Assembly: GCF_047601505.1 (NCBI RefSeq)
Contig: NZ_JASGJD010000001.1
Coordinates: 2,914,001-2,978,000, forward strand
DNA: 64,000 nt
Direction of reading: 5' to 3'
DNA from: Cloacibacterium sp047601505
Lineage (GTDB): Bacteria; Bacteroidota; Bacteroidia; Flavobacteriales; Weeksellaceae
Shown here: piece after piece, positions 34,086-42,603 of the stretch
Layout: each line of letters begins with the position of its first letter
Numbering within the stretch: position 1 is the stretch's first letter
The notes under the pieces: model-generated
The model's input: only the letters and a program-made list of their open reading frames with translations
The model's database searches: none
Told to the model about the DNA's origin: nothing
Position numbers and translations under genes: made by a program

Positions 34086-34328
34086 ATGGGAATTTTATGG
34101 ACACTTATTATTGGCGCCGTAGCAGGATGGCTAGGTGCAGAAATTTTTAAAGGTGGCAGCCTTGGTTTGATAGGAAACATTATTGTAGGAATAATAGGCG
34201 GAGCTATTGGCTACTGGTTATTAGGAGCTACATTTGGAACTTCGGTAATTGGTCAAATACTTACAAGCGCAGTAGGTTCTATTATTTTACTCGCCATAAT
34301 TAATCTTTTTACTCGGGGAAAAGCTTAA
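34086..34328 (+). CDS. GlsB/YeaQ/YmgE family membrane protein
   Basis: The protein has 80 residues with three membrane segments full of Gly: GILWTLIIGAVAGWLGAEIF, then GLIGNIIVGIIGGAIGYWLL, then a third. This is the transglycosylase-associated family induced in stress. The molecular role is unclear. A terminator follows at 34333-34367. Confidence 0.9.
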   Translation: MGILWTLIIGAVAGWLGAEIFKGGSLGLIGNIIVGIIGGAIGYWLLGATFGTSVIGQILTSAVGSIILLAIINLFTRGKA

Positions 34329-34332
34329 AAAT

Positions 34333-34367
34333 AAAAAAAGCAACTCAAAATTGAGTTGCTTTTTTTG
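34333..34367. terminator. bidirectional terminator between GlsB-like gene and rpsO
   Basis: AGCAACTCAA pairs with TTGAGTTGCT, with A tract before and T tract after. Confidence 0.85.
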
Positions 34368-34385
34368 TAATTTTCTTGTATTCGA

Positions 34386-34655
34386 TTATTTTCTAATTCC
34401 AAGTTCTGCAATAATTGCTCTGTAACGAGAAATTTCTGTTTTCTTAAGATAATCTAACAATCTTTTTCTTTTACCTACCAACTTTACAAGAGATTTTTCT
34501 GTAGCATAATCTTTATGATTGCTTTTTAAATGACCTGAAAGGTGATTGATTCTGAAAGTAAATAATGCAATTTGACCTTCTGCACTACCTGTATCTTGCG
34601 CACTTTTACCGTGTTTTGCGAAGATTTCTGATTTTTTTTCTGATGTTAAGTACAT
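34386..34655 (-). CDS. rpsO: ribosomal protein S15
   Basis: The protein has 89 residues from the ATG at 34655 (MYLTSEKKSEIFAKHGKS), the normal S15 length; the open frame continues upstream but that part overlaps the promoter. HLKSNHKDYATEKSLVKLVG and KRKRLLDYLKK are the family motifs. S15 binds 16S rRNA early in assembly. It lies near pnp, as in many bacteria, though a plus-strand gene sits between. Confidence 0.95.
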   Translation of the reverse strand: MYLTSEKKSEIFAKHGKSAQDTGSAEGQIALFTFRINHLSGHLKSNHKDYATEKSLVKLVGKRKRLLDYLKKTEISRYRAIIAELGIRK

Positions 34656-34692
34656 TCCAATATTATTTAAATGATTATTATGTAACGAGGTG

Positions 34693-34722
34693 CAAAAGTA
34701 CAACATTTTTTTGAAACACAAA
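34693..34722 (-). promoter_or_regulatory. promoter of rpsO
   Basis: On the minus strand TTTG (34722-34719), 18 bp, then TACTTTTG (34700-34693). It decides the S15 start, since the longer frame would begin upstream of the transcript. Confidence 0.7.
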
Positions 34723-34807
34723 CTATATTGAAAACATTAATCTTCTTCAATAGAAAATATTGTTAAAATTTTCTTAAATTATATAACCAGCATCTTAAAA
34801 AACTCAG

Positions 34808-34815
34808 TAACTTTG
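34808..34815 (+). promoter_or_regulatory. -7 box of the lipoprotein gene at 34831
   Basis: TAACTTTG, 15 bp before the ATG at 34831. Confidence 0.45.
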
Positions 34816-34830
34816 TACCGAGCAAATGAA

Positions 34831-35397
34831 ATGAAAAAAACAGTTTTCTTGGCTATTGCCGCAGGTCTTATTTTACTCAGTTGTAAAAGCTGGGGAAGTA
34901 CTTCATCTAATGGCGAAGGCAAGATAAAAGCTAAAAAAGTTCATAAAATTGTTTACTTCAGTCCAGAAGTGTTTCCAAATTACGACGGTATAATAGAACC
35001 TACCAACAAAGCTTTCTTCAATACAGTAACCAACGAATTAAAAAACTACGGCGATTATAGAGTTCTTCGTGTAGATACACCCGTTTCATACGACACTGTA
35101 GATATACAAAGTATAAAAGATTACTGCAAAAATAATGATGCCGAAGCTGCCATAATCCCAAAAGTAAAATATTTTAAAGTAGGAATTGGTAAATATGTTT
35201 TTTCTAACCAAGTTATCATTAGCATGAAACTTTACAATAGCGACGGAGAACTGGTAATGGAAAATTCTTTTGACACCTACAGAGGAAAAGGAAGACTACT
35301 TGGAAGCGCCGAAAACTCTGTAAACATTGGAACAAGCAATGTTATAAAAAATCTAATTACAGAACTAAAGAGCAGAAATAAGATTGCTGCTCAATAG
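34831..35397 (+). CDS. lipoprotein, unknown
   Basis: The protein has 188 residues from the ATG at 34831; the six codons before it overlap the promoter. The lipobox is LILLSC (Cys near residue 18). The mature part is a mixed alpha/beta domain (IVYFSPEVFPNYDGIIEP, DAEAAIIPKVKYFKVGIG, VIISMKLYNSDGELV), a little like the periplasmic lipoproteins that sense or bind small molecules. I do not recognise the family. It converges with the GAF gene at a 7-bp distance. Confidence 0.65.
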   Translation: MKKTVFLAIAAGLILLSCKSWGSTSSNGEGKIKAKKVHKIVYFSPEVFPNYDGIIEPTNKAFFNTVTNELKNYGDYRVLRVDTPVSYDTVDIQSIKDYCKNNDAEAAIIPKVKYFKVGIGKYVFSNQVIISMKLYNSDGELVMENSFDTYRGKGRLLGSAENSVNIGTSNVIKNLITELKSRNKIAAQ

Positions 35398-35404
35398 TAT
35401 TTTG

Positions 35405-35851
35405 TTACATTATTTTTGCAATTTCTTCGCAAAGCCATTCTAGCATTTTTCTATCTTCTGCCGTAAAAGGATTGTGTGTATGAGAATCTATATCTATTTG
35501 CCCAATATTTTTACCATCTTTAATAATAGGAACTACAATTTCTGCTTTTGTATCTAACGAACAAGCCAAATAATTATCTTGTTCCCAAACGTCTGGTACT
35601 ACAAAAGTTTCGTTAGAAACCGCAACCTGCCCACAAATTCCTTTACCAAAAGGAATTACCGTATGGTCTGTAGCAGCACCTACATAAGGACCTAACACCA
35701 ACTCTTCTTTATCACCATTGCGAAAATAAAAACCCGTCCAATTAAAGTAAGAATACTCTTGGTCTAATAACTGACAGATTTTCAATAATTTTTCATCAAT
35801 ATGATTACTTGGACTTTCTAAAATAGACGAAAGTCTTTTCTTAATTTCCAT
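35405..35851 (-). CDS. GAF-domain protein, free methionine-R-sulfoxide reductase-like
   Basis: The protein has 148 residues, one GAF domain. FGKGICGQVA (Cys near 77) and NYLACSLDTKAEIVVPI (Cys near 101) match two of the three Cys of fRMsr. The first Cys, normally in an IAC motif a few residues earlier, is replaced (VGAATDHTVI). Family knowledge: the last Cys attacks free methionine sulfoxide and the others resolve the disulfide. With two Cys activity is still plausible. It lies 15 bp after the next gene upstream in the same direction. Confidence 0.7.
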   Translation of the reverse strand: MEIKKRLSSILESPSNHIDEKLLKICQLLDQEYSYFNWTGFYFRNGDKEELVLGPYVGAATDHTVIPFGKGICGQVAVSNETFVVPDVWEQDNYLACSLDTKAEIVVPIIKDGKNIGQIDIDSHTHNPFTAEDRKMLEWLCEEIAKIM

Positions 35852-35866
35852 AAATTTATATTGTTT

Positions 35867-37300
35867 CTAATATTCTTCAAATTCAATTCCTTCTTTGTAA
35901 CCAAACATTCCTCTTTCTTTAATCATTTTCGAAACACTTTCTGGAAGCTGGCTTTCCCAACCCTTTTCATGATTGGCAATTTTTGTAAGAATTTCTCTGG
36001 AATAAATTTCGGCATGGTCTGGATTGTAGTTTTTAATATCTACAATTCTTCTATTCAATTTAAAATATTTGAATAATTCTTTCAAATTTTCGCTCATTCT
36101 TAAATTCTCAGAAGTAAGCAATTCGTGAGTTTGAGGGTCTTTGTAAGGATAAAGATAAACCCGCATATCTTTTCTAAAGAATTTGCCAAATGCCTCCAAA
36201 ATACCTCCCGAAAGATGTTTGTAGTAATCTTCATCAAAAACCATCAATAAATTATTAACGCCCATTGCTACTCCAATATATCTTACTCTGTACGTTGTAA
36301 AATATTCTACTAATTTATAATATTCGGAGAAATTAGAAATCATAACTGTATAACCCAATTTTGCCAAGACATCTACTCTATCCAAAAAGTCTCTCTCGTC
36401 TATATCGCCAGAAGCTTTGAGATTAGAAATGGTAATTTCGAATAAAATTACAGTATCTTCGGGTTTTCCTTCTGTGTCTTTCAAAAACATTTCAAGGCCG
36501 TTTTCAAACATATCTACGTTTACCAAAGTAACCGGTCTGAAACTTCCTCTTACCGCAAAAACATCTTTTTTGTATAGCAAATCTGCTGGCAACATATTAT
36601 TTCCTTCCGAATTAAAAATAACAGCTTCTGTCATTCCGTTTTTTATCAACTGAAGACTCATTAATCTATTATCAACATATTCGAAAGCTGGACCACGAAA
36701 ATCTATCATATCAATTTCAACTTTATCAATTGAAATTTCGTCGTATAAACTTTTTATTAATTCTCTAGGATTGTCATTTAGATAAAATGCGCCGTACACC
36801 AAATTTACGCCCAAACTTCCTAAGGTTTCCTGCTGAAGAGTGGCATCATTTTCGTTGAATTTTACATGCAAAATAATTTCGCTGTAATCTTCACCAGGTT
36901 TTGCCTGAAACATAATCCCAACCCAGCCGTGTCCTTTGAAGGTTTTTTCGTAATTAATAGTAGTAACGGTATTGGCAAAAGAAAAAAACTTTTTGTTAGA
37001 ATTTTCTGGTTTTACCAATCTTTCTTCAATAAGTTTCACTTCATAACGAAGCATTTTCCTAAGTCTGTTCTGATTAACATATCTATTATGTTCTTCCTTT
37101 CCATAGATGGCATCACTATAATCTTTGTCATACGCAGACATTGCTTTTGCAATAGTCCCTGATGCCCCACCTGCTCTGAAGAAATGGCGCACAGTTTCTT
37201 GTCCTGCACCTATTTCCGCAAAGGTTCCATAGATATTTGGGTCTAAATTTACCACTAATGCCTTTTGCTTAGGCGTGAGATACTGTTTTAATTGAGGCAT
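35867..37300 (-). CDS. conserved flavobacterial protein, unknown function
   Basis: The protein has 477 residues from the ATG at 37300 (MPQLKQYLTPKQKALVVNLD), the start that matches the family as I remember it; the open frame upstream overlaps the divergent gene. FAEIGAGQETVRHFFRAGGA and KAMSAYDKDYSDAIYG are strong family motifs. Databases give such proteins misleading names (nicotinate-nucleotide adenylyltransferase, TonB-dependent receptor); no membrane segment or barrel is visible. Probably a soluble cytoplasmic protein. Function unknown. Confidence 0.7.
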   Translation of the reverse strand: MPQLKQYLTPKQKALVVNLDPNIYGTFAEIGAGQETVRHFFRAGGASGTIAKAMSAYDKDYSDAIYGKEEHNRYVNQNRLRKMLRYEVKLIEERLVKPENSNKKFFSFANTVTTINYEKTFKGHGWVGIMFQAKPGEDYSEIILHVKFNENDATLQQETLGSLGVNLVYGAFYLNDNPRELIKSLYDEISIDKVEIDMIDFRGPAFEYVDNRLMSLQLIKNGMTEAVIFNSEGNNMLPADLLYKKDVFAVRGSFRPVTLVNVDMFENGLEMFLKDTEGKPEDTVILFEITISNLKASGDIDERDFLDRVDVLAKLGYTVMISNFSEYYKLVEYFTTYRVRYIGVAMGVNNLLMVFDEDYYKHLSGGILEAFGKFFRKDMRVYLYPYKDPQTHELLTSENLRMSENLKELFKYFKLNRRIVDIKNYNPDHAEIYSREILTKIANHEKGWESQLPESVSKMIKERGMFGYKEGIEFEEY

Positions 37301-37346
37301 CTGAATAATTTTGCGTAAATTTACCAAAATATCACAAAAACCAAAA

Positions 37347-38117
37347 ATGAAGTTGAAATTTCTTGGAACTGGCACTTCACAAGGCATTCCAGTAATAGGC
37401 TCTACCCATCCTGTATGCTTATCTACAGACCAAAAAGATAAAAGATTACGATCTTCTGTGATGATTACTGACGATGATGGCAAAAAGATTCTGATAGATT
37501 GTGGTCCAGATTTCCGCCAACAAATGCTCTCCAATAAAGAAACTACAATAGACGCATTATTAGTTACTCATGAACATAACGACCATGTAATTGGATTAGA
37601 TGACTTGAGACCTATTATTTTCCACAGAAAACAAGATGTTTCTATCTATTGTTTACGAAGAGTGGGAAATGAAATAATAAAAAGATTTCCTTACGCTTTC
37701 GCAGAGATAAGATATCCTGGTGCGCCAAGTTTTCAGATTCACCATATTGATAGTAAATCAGCATTAAAAATAGGAAATACAGAGATTACACCAATTGAAG
37801 TACTTCATCATCAATTGCCAATATTAGGTTTTAAATTCAAAAACCTAGCATACATTACAGATGCAAGTGATATTTCTAAATCAGAAAAAGAGAAACTGAA
37901 AAATTTAGACATTCTCGTCATCAATTGCCTTAGAAAAACAGAACCTCACATTGCTCATTATATTTTGCCTCAAATTCTAGAGCTTGTAGAAGAATTGAAA
38001 CCTAAAATGACTTATCTTACCCATATTAGCAATAAATTTGGTTTTCATAAAGAAATAGAAAACGAATTACCTGCTCATATTCAGCCTGCTTACGACGGTT
38101 TAGAAATAGAGTTTTAA
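37347..38117 (+). CDS. metallo-beta-lactamase fold hydrolase, PhnP-like
   Basis: The protein has 256 residues from the ATG at 37347 (MKLKFLGTGTSQGIPVIG), the family's start. THEHNDHVIGLDDLRP (about 70-85) is the HxHxDH metal site, and HHQLPILGFKF, YITDA and the final HIS motif supply further ligands. Relatives hydrolyse cyclic phosphodiesters (PhnP) or act on RNA ends. The start lies 46 bp from that of the divergent gene, so the two may share control. Confidence 0.85.
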   Translation: MKLKFLGTGTSQGIPVIGSTHPVCLSTDQKDKRLRSSVMITDDDGKKILIDCGPDFRQQMLSNKETTIDALLVTHEHNDHVIGLDDLRPIIFHRKQDVSIYCLRRVGNEIIKRFPYAFAEIRYPGAPSFQIHHIDSKSALKIGNTEITPIEVLHHQLPILGFKFKNLAYITDASDISKSEKEKLKNLDILVINCLRKTEPHIAHYILPQILELVEELKPKMTYLTHISNKFGFHKEIENELPAHIQPAYDGLEIEF

Positions 38118-38134
38118 AAATTTCAAAAAATTTC

Positions 38135-38164
38135 TTTGTTTTAAAACAAAATATTCTATATTTG
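38135..38164 (+). promoter_or_regulatory. promoter of tRNA-Leu
   Basis: TTTG (38135-38138), 18 bp, then TATATTTG (38157-38164), 18 bp before the tRNA. A textbook Bacteroidota promoter. Confidence 0.75.
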
Positions 38165-38182
38165 CACTCACAAAATTCGCAT

Positions 38183-38262
38183 GCCCGGATGGCGGAATTG
38201 GTAGACGCGCACGACTCAAACTCGTGTACTTAGGTGTGTGGGTTCGATTCCCACTCCGGGTA
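38183..38262 (+). tRNA. tRNA-Leu, anticodon CAA
   Basis: The acceptor stem GCCCGGA pairs with TCCGGGT (G-T at the first pair) and the discriminator is A. The D arm holds TGGTAGACGCGC, the anticodon stem CACGA/TCGTG encloses CTCAAAC, giving anticodon CAA. A variable arm of class II type and the T loop TTCGATTC are present. CCA is not encoded. Its 3' end is the left border of the mobile region that follows. Confidence 0.92.
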
Positions 38263-38266
38263 CATT

Positions 38267-38302
38267 AAAACGCTGTTAATTGTTTAATTTTCAGCGTTTT
38301 AT
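38267..38302 (+). terminator. terminator after tRNA-Leu
   Basis: AAAACGCTG pairs with CAGCGTTTT around 16 bases, then ATCTTTTT. Confidence 0.75.
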
Positions 38303-38361
38303 CTTTTTATAATATTGTGTTTTGCCGACAATATGCCGATTTTTATTTACAAAAATAAAAA

Positions 38362-38383
38362 AAGTGTTATAAAAATAACACTT
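38362..38383 (-). terminator. terminator after the HTH remnant
   Basis: AAGTGTTA pairs with TAACACTT; on the minus strand TTTTTTTATTTTT follows. It overlaps the stop codon of the gene. Confidence 0.65.
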
Positions 38384-38534
38384 ATCTAATTTGCTTCAGA
38401 GCTTCTTTTACTTCGCTTTCTTTGTACCTTATCTTTTTCCCAATGCGATAAGGATTAAGTATTTTTTTTCTGCTCCAGTCGTGAATGGTTGGCAATGTGA
38501 CACCAAATAAATTTGCTACTTCTTGCCTCGTCAT
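38382..38534 (-). pseudogene. helix-turn-helix (excisionase-like) gene without a proper start
   Basis: The frame reads MTRQEVANLFGVTLPTIHDW and ends EVKEALKQIR, a MerR/excisionase-type HTH domain of the kind coded in Bacteroidota mobile elements. The only in-frame ATG is at 38534, directly before the HTH. The frame stays open and looks coding upstream to about 38675 (IQNLINKIDNLTQTLSIEKE) but has no start and overlaps the end of the primase-helicase gene. I infer that a deletion joined the two genes and removed the start. Confidence 0.6.
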
Positions 38535-38604
38535 TAACCTGTCTTTTTTATCGACTTCTTTTTCTTTCTCAATTGAGAGTGTTTGAGTTAGATTGTCTAT
38601 TTTA

Positions 38605-39495
38605 TTAATTAGGTTCTGAATGCGAAAACCACATTCTTGTTTTTTTGTGAGTTTGAAAAGGTCTTTGAATGAGATAGCTTAAGAAAAAGGGGATTTCTTT
38701 GATAAGGTTTCGAAGAAAATCTGTATTCTCATTTTTTATGGATTTTACTTTGATAATCCAGAATCTGGTTTCTTCTTCGTCAATTTGAATAAAATTGTCT
38801 TCATTGTTGGAGCAAAGGATAAATTTGCCAAAAAATTCAACTTCTTCACGGTCTTTTCCTTTGGCTTCCATTTTATCTTTGTCTGTTGTAGAAAGATATT
38901 TTAATCGTTCTGTGATTTCTTTTTTATCAAAAAATACTTCATCAATAGCAACGATGAGCATAGAAGTCCAATCAGAATTGAATTGACTACTGAAGGAATC
39001 ACCTTTGATGTAAGTCATATTAAGTCCGAAAATAGATTTTAGCCATTTAATGAATGTAGATTTTCCTGTTGCTCTTTCTTTTGAAACCAAGCAAAGAATA
39101 GGTAAAACCTGAGTGGGGGATTGAAGCAAGATTTTTAGATAATCCAAACCTAGCTCTAGTTGTTCTCCGAATATATGTTCTATAAACTGAATTGAAAATG
39201 GAATATTCTCTTTTAGAACTTCAAGACTAAATTTTTCTTCGATAGGTTGATAGGGGATTTCATTGTAGATATTATAAAATCCTTCAATAATCTGACTGTA
39301 GTTCAAGTGGTCTGGAATACAACAAAACCCGTCGTATTTTGGGATTGTTGAGACAAATGTTTTTCCAAAATCACTTACAATAGTTTCTTTGTTCCAACGA
39401 ACCAATATAGAAATTTTATCACCTGAGATTAATGGTTTTTCAATGATTTTGAAATAGGAAGTTCCTACTCGTAAATAGGGAATTTTTTCGCTCAT
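38605..39495 (-). pseudogene. primase-helicase of a mobile element, C-terminally truncated
   Basis: The remaining protein has 296 residues. ERATGKSTFIKWLKSIFG (about 149-166) is the P-loop and MLIVAIDEVFF the Walker B strand of the D5-like DUF5906 helicases found in Bacteroidota integrative elements. It ends THKKTRMWFSHSEPN. In relatives as I recall them, TRMWF is followed by some 50-100 more residues. Here a stop comes at once, in a place where the HTH gene's open frame begins. It would load at a replication origin of the element. Confidence 0.65.
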
Positions 39496-39566
39496 TTTTA
39501 TATGGATTTATTCCGTAAAGTGCGGAAGGTTAGAGAATAATGTTTAAGACAAACAAGCAATCAAGT

Positions 39567-39845
39567 TTATCTTTTGTACTTTAATGATTTTACTTCATTT
39601 AAAGCACTCATTAAATCCAAATGGTTGATACGATAAAATCTACCAATTTTTTCGGCTTTTATGTTTCCTTTGAGTACGTGAGAGCGAACCGTCTGATAAT
39701 CTAATTTTAAAATTTCCGATGCCTCTTTAAAGGAATAGAATTTCTTTTTCAGTTCGAGTTCAGGTTCTTTCTTTATGGAATGAATGAGTTCTTTTAACTC
39801 TTCTAATCCGTCCATAATCGGTTGAAATGGATTGGTTGTCTGCAT
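39567..39845 (-). CDS. excisionase-type helix-turn-helix protein
   Basis: The protein has 92 residues. The N-terminal third is helical, then KKFYSFKEASEILKLDYQTV followed by RSHVLKGNIKAEKIGRFYRI is the HTH_17/excisionase fold. Such proteins steer integration versus excision or act as repressors in Bacteroidota mobile elements. It lies just upstream of the primase-helicase gene in the same direction, the usual order. Confidence 0.8.
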   Translation of the reverse strand: MQTTNPFQPIMDGLEELKELIHSIKKEPELELKKKFYSFKEASEILKLDYQTVRSHVLKGNIKAEKIGRFYRINHLDLMSALNEVKSLKYKR

Positions 39846-39924
39846 AATCTGTGATATTTAATTTGCAGACAAAATTGTGTGATTGGAATAACTAATTATG
39901 CAATTTTACTCAATTGCATAAAGT

Positions 39925-40659
39925 TTAATTACGGATATTAAGCAATTGTGATAATTCTTTATAAATATTTTCTTCAAAATCATTGGATTTGACTTTTATT
40001 GCTCTTGAGAATGTGCCTTTGTCAAAGATTGTATTGTATTCGTTTTCCATTGCCTTTATTATCGTTGTATCTTCAAAGTCCGGGTTTATGATATGATTAT
40101 CTTTCAAAAATCGATGGATACGGATGAATGATGATTTTTTATCTGCAATGAAATTATTGTTTTCATCAATGAATTTTTTGTCTTTCAGAAAACTTAGAAG
40201 GATTTTTGAAGTATTCTCTCCTAAAATAATGTTAGAAATTCTAATATCTTCCGTTACTTTTTGTTTTAAAGCGAAATAATAGAAAAGAGTTATTTCAGCT
40301 CCATTGATGAAATTCCCCTGTAATTTCATCAAATTACTTGAAGTTAATTGTTTTGAAGATTCCTTTTTATATTGTTTCAAGCAATAGTTGATTTTATCCT
40401 CAAAATTATGATTTCTGGATTTATCTATTTCCTTAAAATGGTAACTGAAAAAGTTATCCAACCTTTCATACTCAATCAGAAATTCCTGCTTTATTTTTTC
40501 AGTTAATTCAACTTGTTCTCCGTTTTTTCTTGCTTTATCAATTCTTTCAGATAACAATTTTTTGATTCTATCACCTTTAATCCAATGATAGGCTATCATT
40601 GGAATGCCTGCAAATTCTTCCCAAATAAACCAACGTCCATATATTTTTTTTTCATTCAT
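39925..40659 (-). CDS. hypothetical protein of a mobile element
   Basis: The protein has 244 residues, mostly helical and rich in Lys and Glu. It starts MNEKKIYGRWFIWEEFAGIP. There is no signal, membrane segment or motif that I recognise. It lies 27 bp from the Fic gene in the same direction and 79 bp upstream of the excisionase gene. Mobile-element cargo; a toxin-antitoxin or defence role together with Fic is possible but not shown. Confidence 0.5.
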   Translation of the reverse strand: MNEKKIYGRWFIWEEFAGIPMIAYHWIKGDRIKKLLSERIDKARKNGEQVELTEKIKQEFLIEYERLDNFFSYHFKEIDKSRNHNFEDKINYCLKQYKKESSKQLTSSNLMKLQGNFINGAEITLFYYFALKQKVTEDIRISNIILGENTSKILLSFLKDKKFIDENNNFIADKKSSFIRIHRFLKDNHIINPDFEDTTIIKAMENEYNTIFDKGTFSRAIKVKSNDFEENIYKELSQLLNIRN

Positions 40660-40686
40660 GACTTCAGTTTGATAATTTAAAATGTT

Positions 40687-42045
40687 TTAATTTGAACCAT
40701 TATCCCAAATTTGTTTCCATCTTTTAAACTCTGAAGGGCTAATTTTATATCTAGCAAAATTTCCATCATGTAGTCCTATTAGTTCCGTTTCGACAGATTC
40801 AATAAATTTTGCCTGATCATTTTGCGGTAGATTATTAGCATCATCCTTTATAATTTGTATAGCTCCGTCTTTTTGTGCTTTTTGCAATATAATTTTAACA
40901 ATAGTATTTTTCATTTCATCCCTGTATTTAAGACGGAATGTATCAGGTTCTCCCAAGGATTGTCTAATTGCTGCATATCGCATTGCAGACCTTTCGTATG
41001 CCCAAATAAAAACATCTTTGAGTAAATCAGTTCTGTTTAACTCATAAACAGCCAACATTCCTTTTATATAATAATCCTCAGGGACATCAATAAAAGATAA
41101 TGGAGAAAGGTTCTTTCTATTAAATGGAATGTTTGCAGCTAACCGTGATACTCTTTTATTTACATCATCAAATGGTTGTAGATAAGGAAAATGCACTAAG
41201 ATGAAGAAAGCTTGTTCAAAAGGGTCTTTAATTTGGTTAACTTTAGATAAAATCAAATCAAAATATTCAGAAATCAATTGTGGAATTTCCAATGGAGTAA
41301 ATACTGAATTTGTAATTCCAACTCCAAATTCTCTTAATCTTCCAGAAGCCGAGGGGTTTGGTAATAAGTTGTTAGAAAGTAGGGCATGTAGATTTAAGAT
41401 TGTATAACGATTAAATCCTATTTCATCAGACTCATCTACAAGAAATTCAATGGCATCTTTGTGGTTGAGAATCATCTGCGTTTCTTTGGCGGATTTATCA
41501 TCCGCTGGTTTGCCATCGTGGATTAGTAATTCGGTATCTAATAATGAATAAGTATTTCCTTCTAATCGACTGGAATTCCATGATAAGTCAATCAGCAAAC
41601 GATTTAAAATTTGTCTAGCATATGTTCCCGCTGCTTGGTTGTCTCCTTGTGTTTTACCTATTTCTAATAATATTTCTTTTTCTTTTGGAGATAGATAACT
41701 ATCAATATTTGGCAGATAATTTTCTAAAAATTGCTTGTTATATCCCACAGGAATTCTTTGAATTTCAGAAAGAGATATAAGTTTTAAGATTTTCTTTCCT
41801 TCTATGGACAACGGAATTAAATCCTCTGAAGCCTCATCCTCATATTTTTTTACTTTAGGAAAGTATCGAGTTGAACGAGCTTCACCTTTTGTTAAGAGGC
41901 GATTGCTTTCTTTTAATTCTTTTAGTCGACGTTGAAGAGTTCTTCTTTCAATAGAAAAATTTAGATTTTCTTCAATTTGTTCAATTGACAACCCTTCCTC
42001 TTGTAGGAGTTCTAAGATTGCTTCTATCTGTTGTTGTTTTTTCAT
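40687..42045 (-). CDS. Fic family protein with HTH N-terminus, catalytic His replaced
   Basis: The protein has 452 residues. A winged-HTH domain (1-70, QQQIEAILELLQEEGLSIEQ) is followed by a class II inhibitory helix with SSRLEGN (S-x-x-x-E-G, near 166-172) and the Fic core. The Fic loop reads YLQPFDDVNKRVSR (near 293-306) where HPFxxGNGR is expected: the catalytic His is Gln and the first Gly is Val. From memory, LQPFxDVNKRVSRLAA is shared by a whole subfamily, so it is probably a stable variant. It may be a non-AMPylating regulator that binds DNA. Confidence 0.8.
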   Translation of the reverse strand: MKKQQQIEAILELLQEEGLSIEQIEENLNFSIERRTLQRRLKELKESNRLLTKGEARSTRYFPKVKKYEDEASEDLIPLSIEGKKILKLISLSEIQRIPVGYNKQFLENYLPNIDSYLSPKEKEILLEIGKTQGDNQAAGTYARQILNRLLIDLSWNSSRLEGNTYSLLDTELLIHDGKPADDKSAKETQMILNHKDAIEFLVDESDEIGFNRYTILNLHALLSNNLLPNPSASGRLREFGVGITNSVFTPLEIPQLISEYFDLILSKVNQIKDPFEQAFFILVHFPYLQPFDDVNKRVSRLAANIPFNRKNLSPLSFIDVPEDYYIKGMLAVYELNRTDLLKDVFIWAYERSAMRYAAIRQSLGEPDTFRLKYRDEMKNTIVKIILQKAQKDGAIQIIKDDANNLPQNDQAKFIESVETELIGLHDGNFARYKISPSEFKRWKQIWDNGSN

Positions 42046-42161
42046 ATTGAATAAATTCTATGACAATAATATTAAAAAAATGTCGCAAAAACAAAAATTG
42101 CGACAAAAATTGTCGCGAAAGCATTATTGTGACAAAATTTTGTCGCAATCAAAATTTTGTG

Positions 42162-42480
42162 CTATTTGAAAACTTCATTCATATAATTAACTTTATCTTC
42201 CTCACTAGGTCGATAGTAATTATTGAAAACTTCTAAGCTGGTGTGACCTGTGTAACTCATAATTACTTTATCAGGAACTTTATTGTTTTTCATAATAGTA
42301 ATAAAGCTTCTTCGTGCAGTATGTGAAGAAATCCTTTCCCAAAATTCAGACTTCTTATCTACCAGTTCATCACCATATTTCATTGTCTTTTTAATATCTT
42401 CGGTAAATTTCATTTCTTTAAAAACCTCTTTGATAAATTCATTCATCTTCTGATTAGAAATATTAGGAAGTATATAGTCA
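42162..42480 (-). pseudogene. C-terminal fragment of a tyrosine recombinase
   Basis: About 106 codons remain. They start inside YILPNISNQKMNEF and contain SHTARRSFI (HxxR), YTGHTSLEV (second His) and NNYYR (Tyr). The 5' two thirds are gone; the break is exactly at the palindrome at 42480-42536. An ATG at 42446 gives an open frame of 94 residues but no working enzyme. This was probably the integrase of the element next to tRNA-Leu. Confidence 0.75.
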
Positions 42481-42536
42481 CCTGTTGTGCATTTAGCACA
42501 AATTAAAAATTAATTTGTGCTAAATGCACAACAGGT
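42480..42536. repeat. 57-bp near-perfect palindrome made of two IS982-type ends
   Basis: The 26-bp arm starts ACCTGTTGTGCATTTAGCAC and goes on AAATTA; it is followed by AAAAT and its exact reverse complement. Each arm contains TGTGC and GCACA and can fold by itself. The first 14 bases match the ends at 42604 and 53691 with one change. Confidence 0.75.
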
Positions 42537-42603
42537 TAATTAAAATATTTTAGTATATTAGTCAAAAATAAGCTAATATACCTTATGAAAAAATCCTATT
42601 CTA

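Noticed and set aside
37301..37534. N-terminal extension of the 477-residue conserved protein
   Set aside because: It overlaps the divergent PhnP-like gene, whose start is well supported, and does not look like the family.
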